Origin: DASUMP01 sp036277635
GTDB taxonomy: Bacteria; Actinomycetota; Acidimicrobiia; IMCC26256; PALSA-610
DNA length: 12,172 nucleotides
Direction of reading: 5' to 3'
NCBI GenBank assembly: GCA_036277635.1
Contig: DASUMP010000073.1
Coordinates: 1-12,172, forward strand
Shown here: positions 12,109-12,172 of the stretch, in pieces
Position numbering within the stretch: the first letter of the stretch is position 1
Layout: each line of letters starts with the position of its first letter
Notes under the pieces: generated by a model
The model's input: the letters and a program-made list of their open reading frames with translations, nothing else
Databases searched by the model: none
What the model was told of the DNA's origin: nothing
Program-made: the position numbers and the translations under genes

Positions 12109-12172
12109 CGCGCGCGTTCCTCGCGTTCCGTCCGCCGGATCCTGTGCTCGACGCGCTCGAGGCCGTGGCCAC
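12105..12172 (+). CDS. thpR: RNA 2',3'-cyclic phosphodiesterase ThpR, N-terminus only
   Basis: The frame opens at a GTG overlapping the cinA stop codon and runs off the window after 22 codons. The visible N-terminus, RAFLAFRPPDPVLDALEAV, matches the opening beta strand and helix of the 2'-5' RNA ligase/cyclic phosphodiesterase family (R-x-F-x-A-x-x-P-P). Both catalytic H-x-T/S-x motifs would lie beyond the window. Position directly after cinA supports the call. The assignment rests on a short stretch. Confidence 0.65.
   Translation, partial: MTRAFLAFRPPDPVLDALEAVA

Noticed and set aside
1..12172. Mobile elements, CRISPR arrays, tRNA or rRNA genes, defence systems
   Set aside because: No transposase or integrase motifs, spaced repeats of CRISPR type or cloverleaf patterns were seen; the genes are mostly conserved chromosomal ones.

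Overview
The window is high-GC DNA with codons strongly biased to G or C in the third position. Long open frames appear on both strands as a by-product. It reads as a chromosomal segment of an actinobacterium (Actinomycetota). I base this on the gene order RNase J - SDR - ftsK - rimO - pgsA - cinA - thpR, which is close to the rnj/ftsK/pgsA neighbourhood of mycobacteria and streptomycetes, on terminator-like hairpins without U-tracts, and on several genes whose -10 elements sit so close to the start codon that the mRNAs are probably leaderless. An Acidimicrobiia-like lineage is my guess, not something the sequence proves. I see no tRNA, rRNA, mobile element, CRISPR array or phage gene.

Region 1 (1-1957): a strong hairpin (83-111), then a compact promoter containing a 9+9 bp inverted repeat (167-193), a TetR-family regulator (198-815) and, 8 bp later, a ferritin-like diiron-carboxylate protein (824-1957). 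This looks like a small self-regulated operon for an oxidase or oxygenase of unknown substrate. It is the least ordinary gene pair here.

Region 2 (1957-5057): a GNAT acetyltransferase, RNase J and a short-chain dehydrogenase run on the same strand with gaps of about 37, 12 and 0 bp, and are probably co-transcribed. RNase J is a core RNA-processing enzyme. The SDR keeps a conserved position next to it.

Region 3 (5058-8331): a 260 bp intergenic region with three 10-bp tandem repeats and an extended -10 promoter precedes ftsK, the septal DNA translocase. Its cytoplasmic linker is extremely acidic. A 233 bp gap follows, holding a 12-bp inverted repeat and then a leader with a coherent potential pseudoknotted fold that ends in a hairpin over the Shine-Dalgarno sequence of a 108-aa membrane protein.

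Region 4 (8332-12172): a convergent terminator pair separates the membrane protein from a minus-strand zinc-ribbon/DUF2007-like gene. That gene is divergent from rimO across only 40 bp, with both starts apparently leaderless. rimO (ribosomal protein S12 methylthiotransferase), pgsA (phosphatidylglycerophosphate synthase family), cinA and the start of thpR form a tight operon with overlapping stop/start codons at two junctions.

Most of the window is housekeeping. The points I consider most worth testing are the structured leader at 7873-8004, the TetR/diiron operon with its embedded operator, and the cluster of leaderless promoters.
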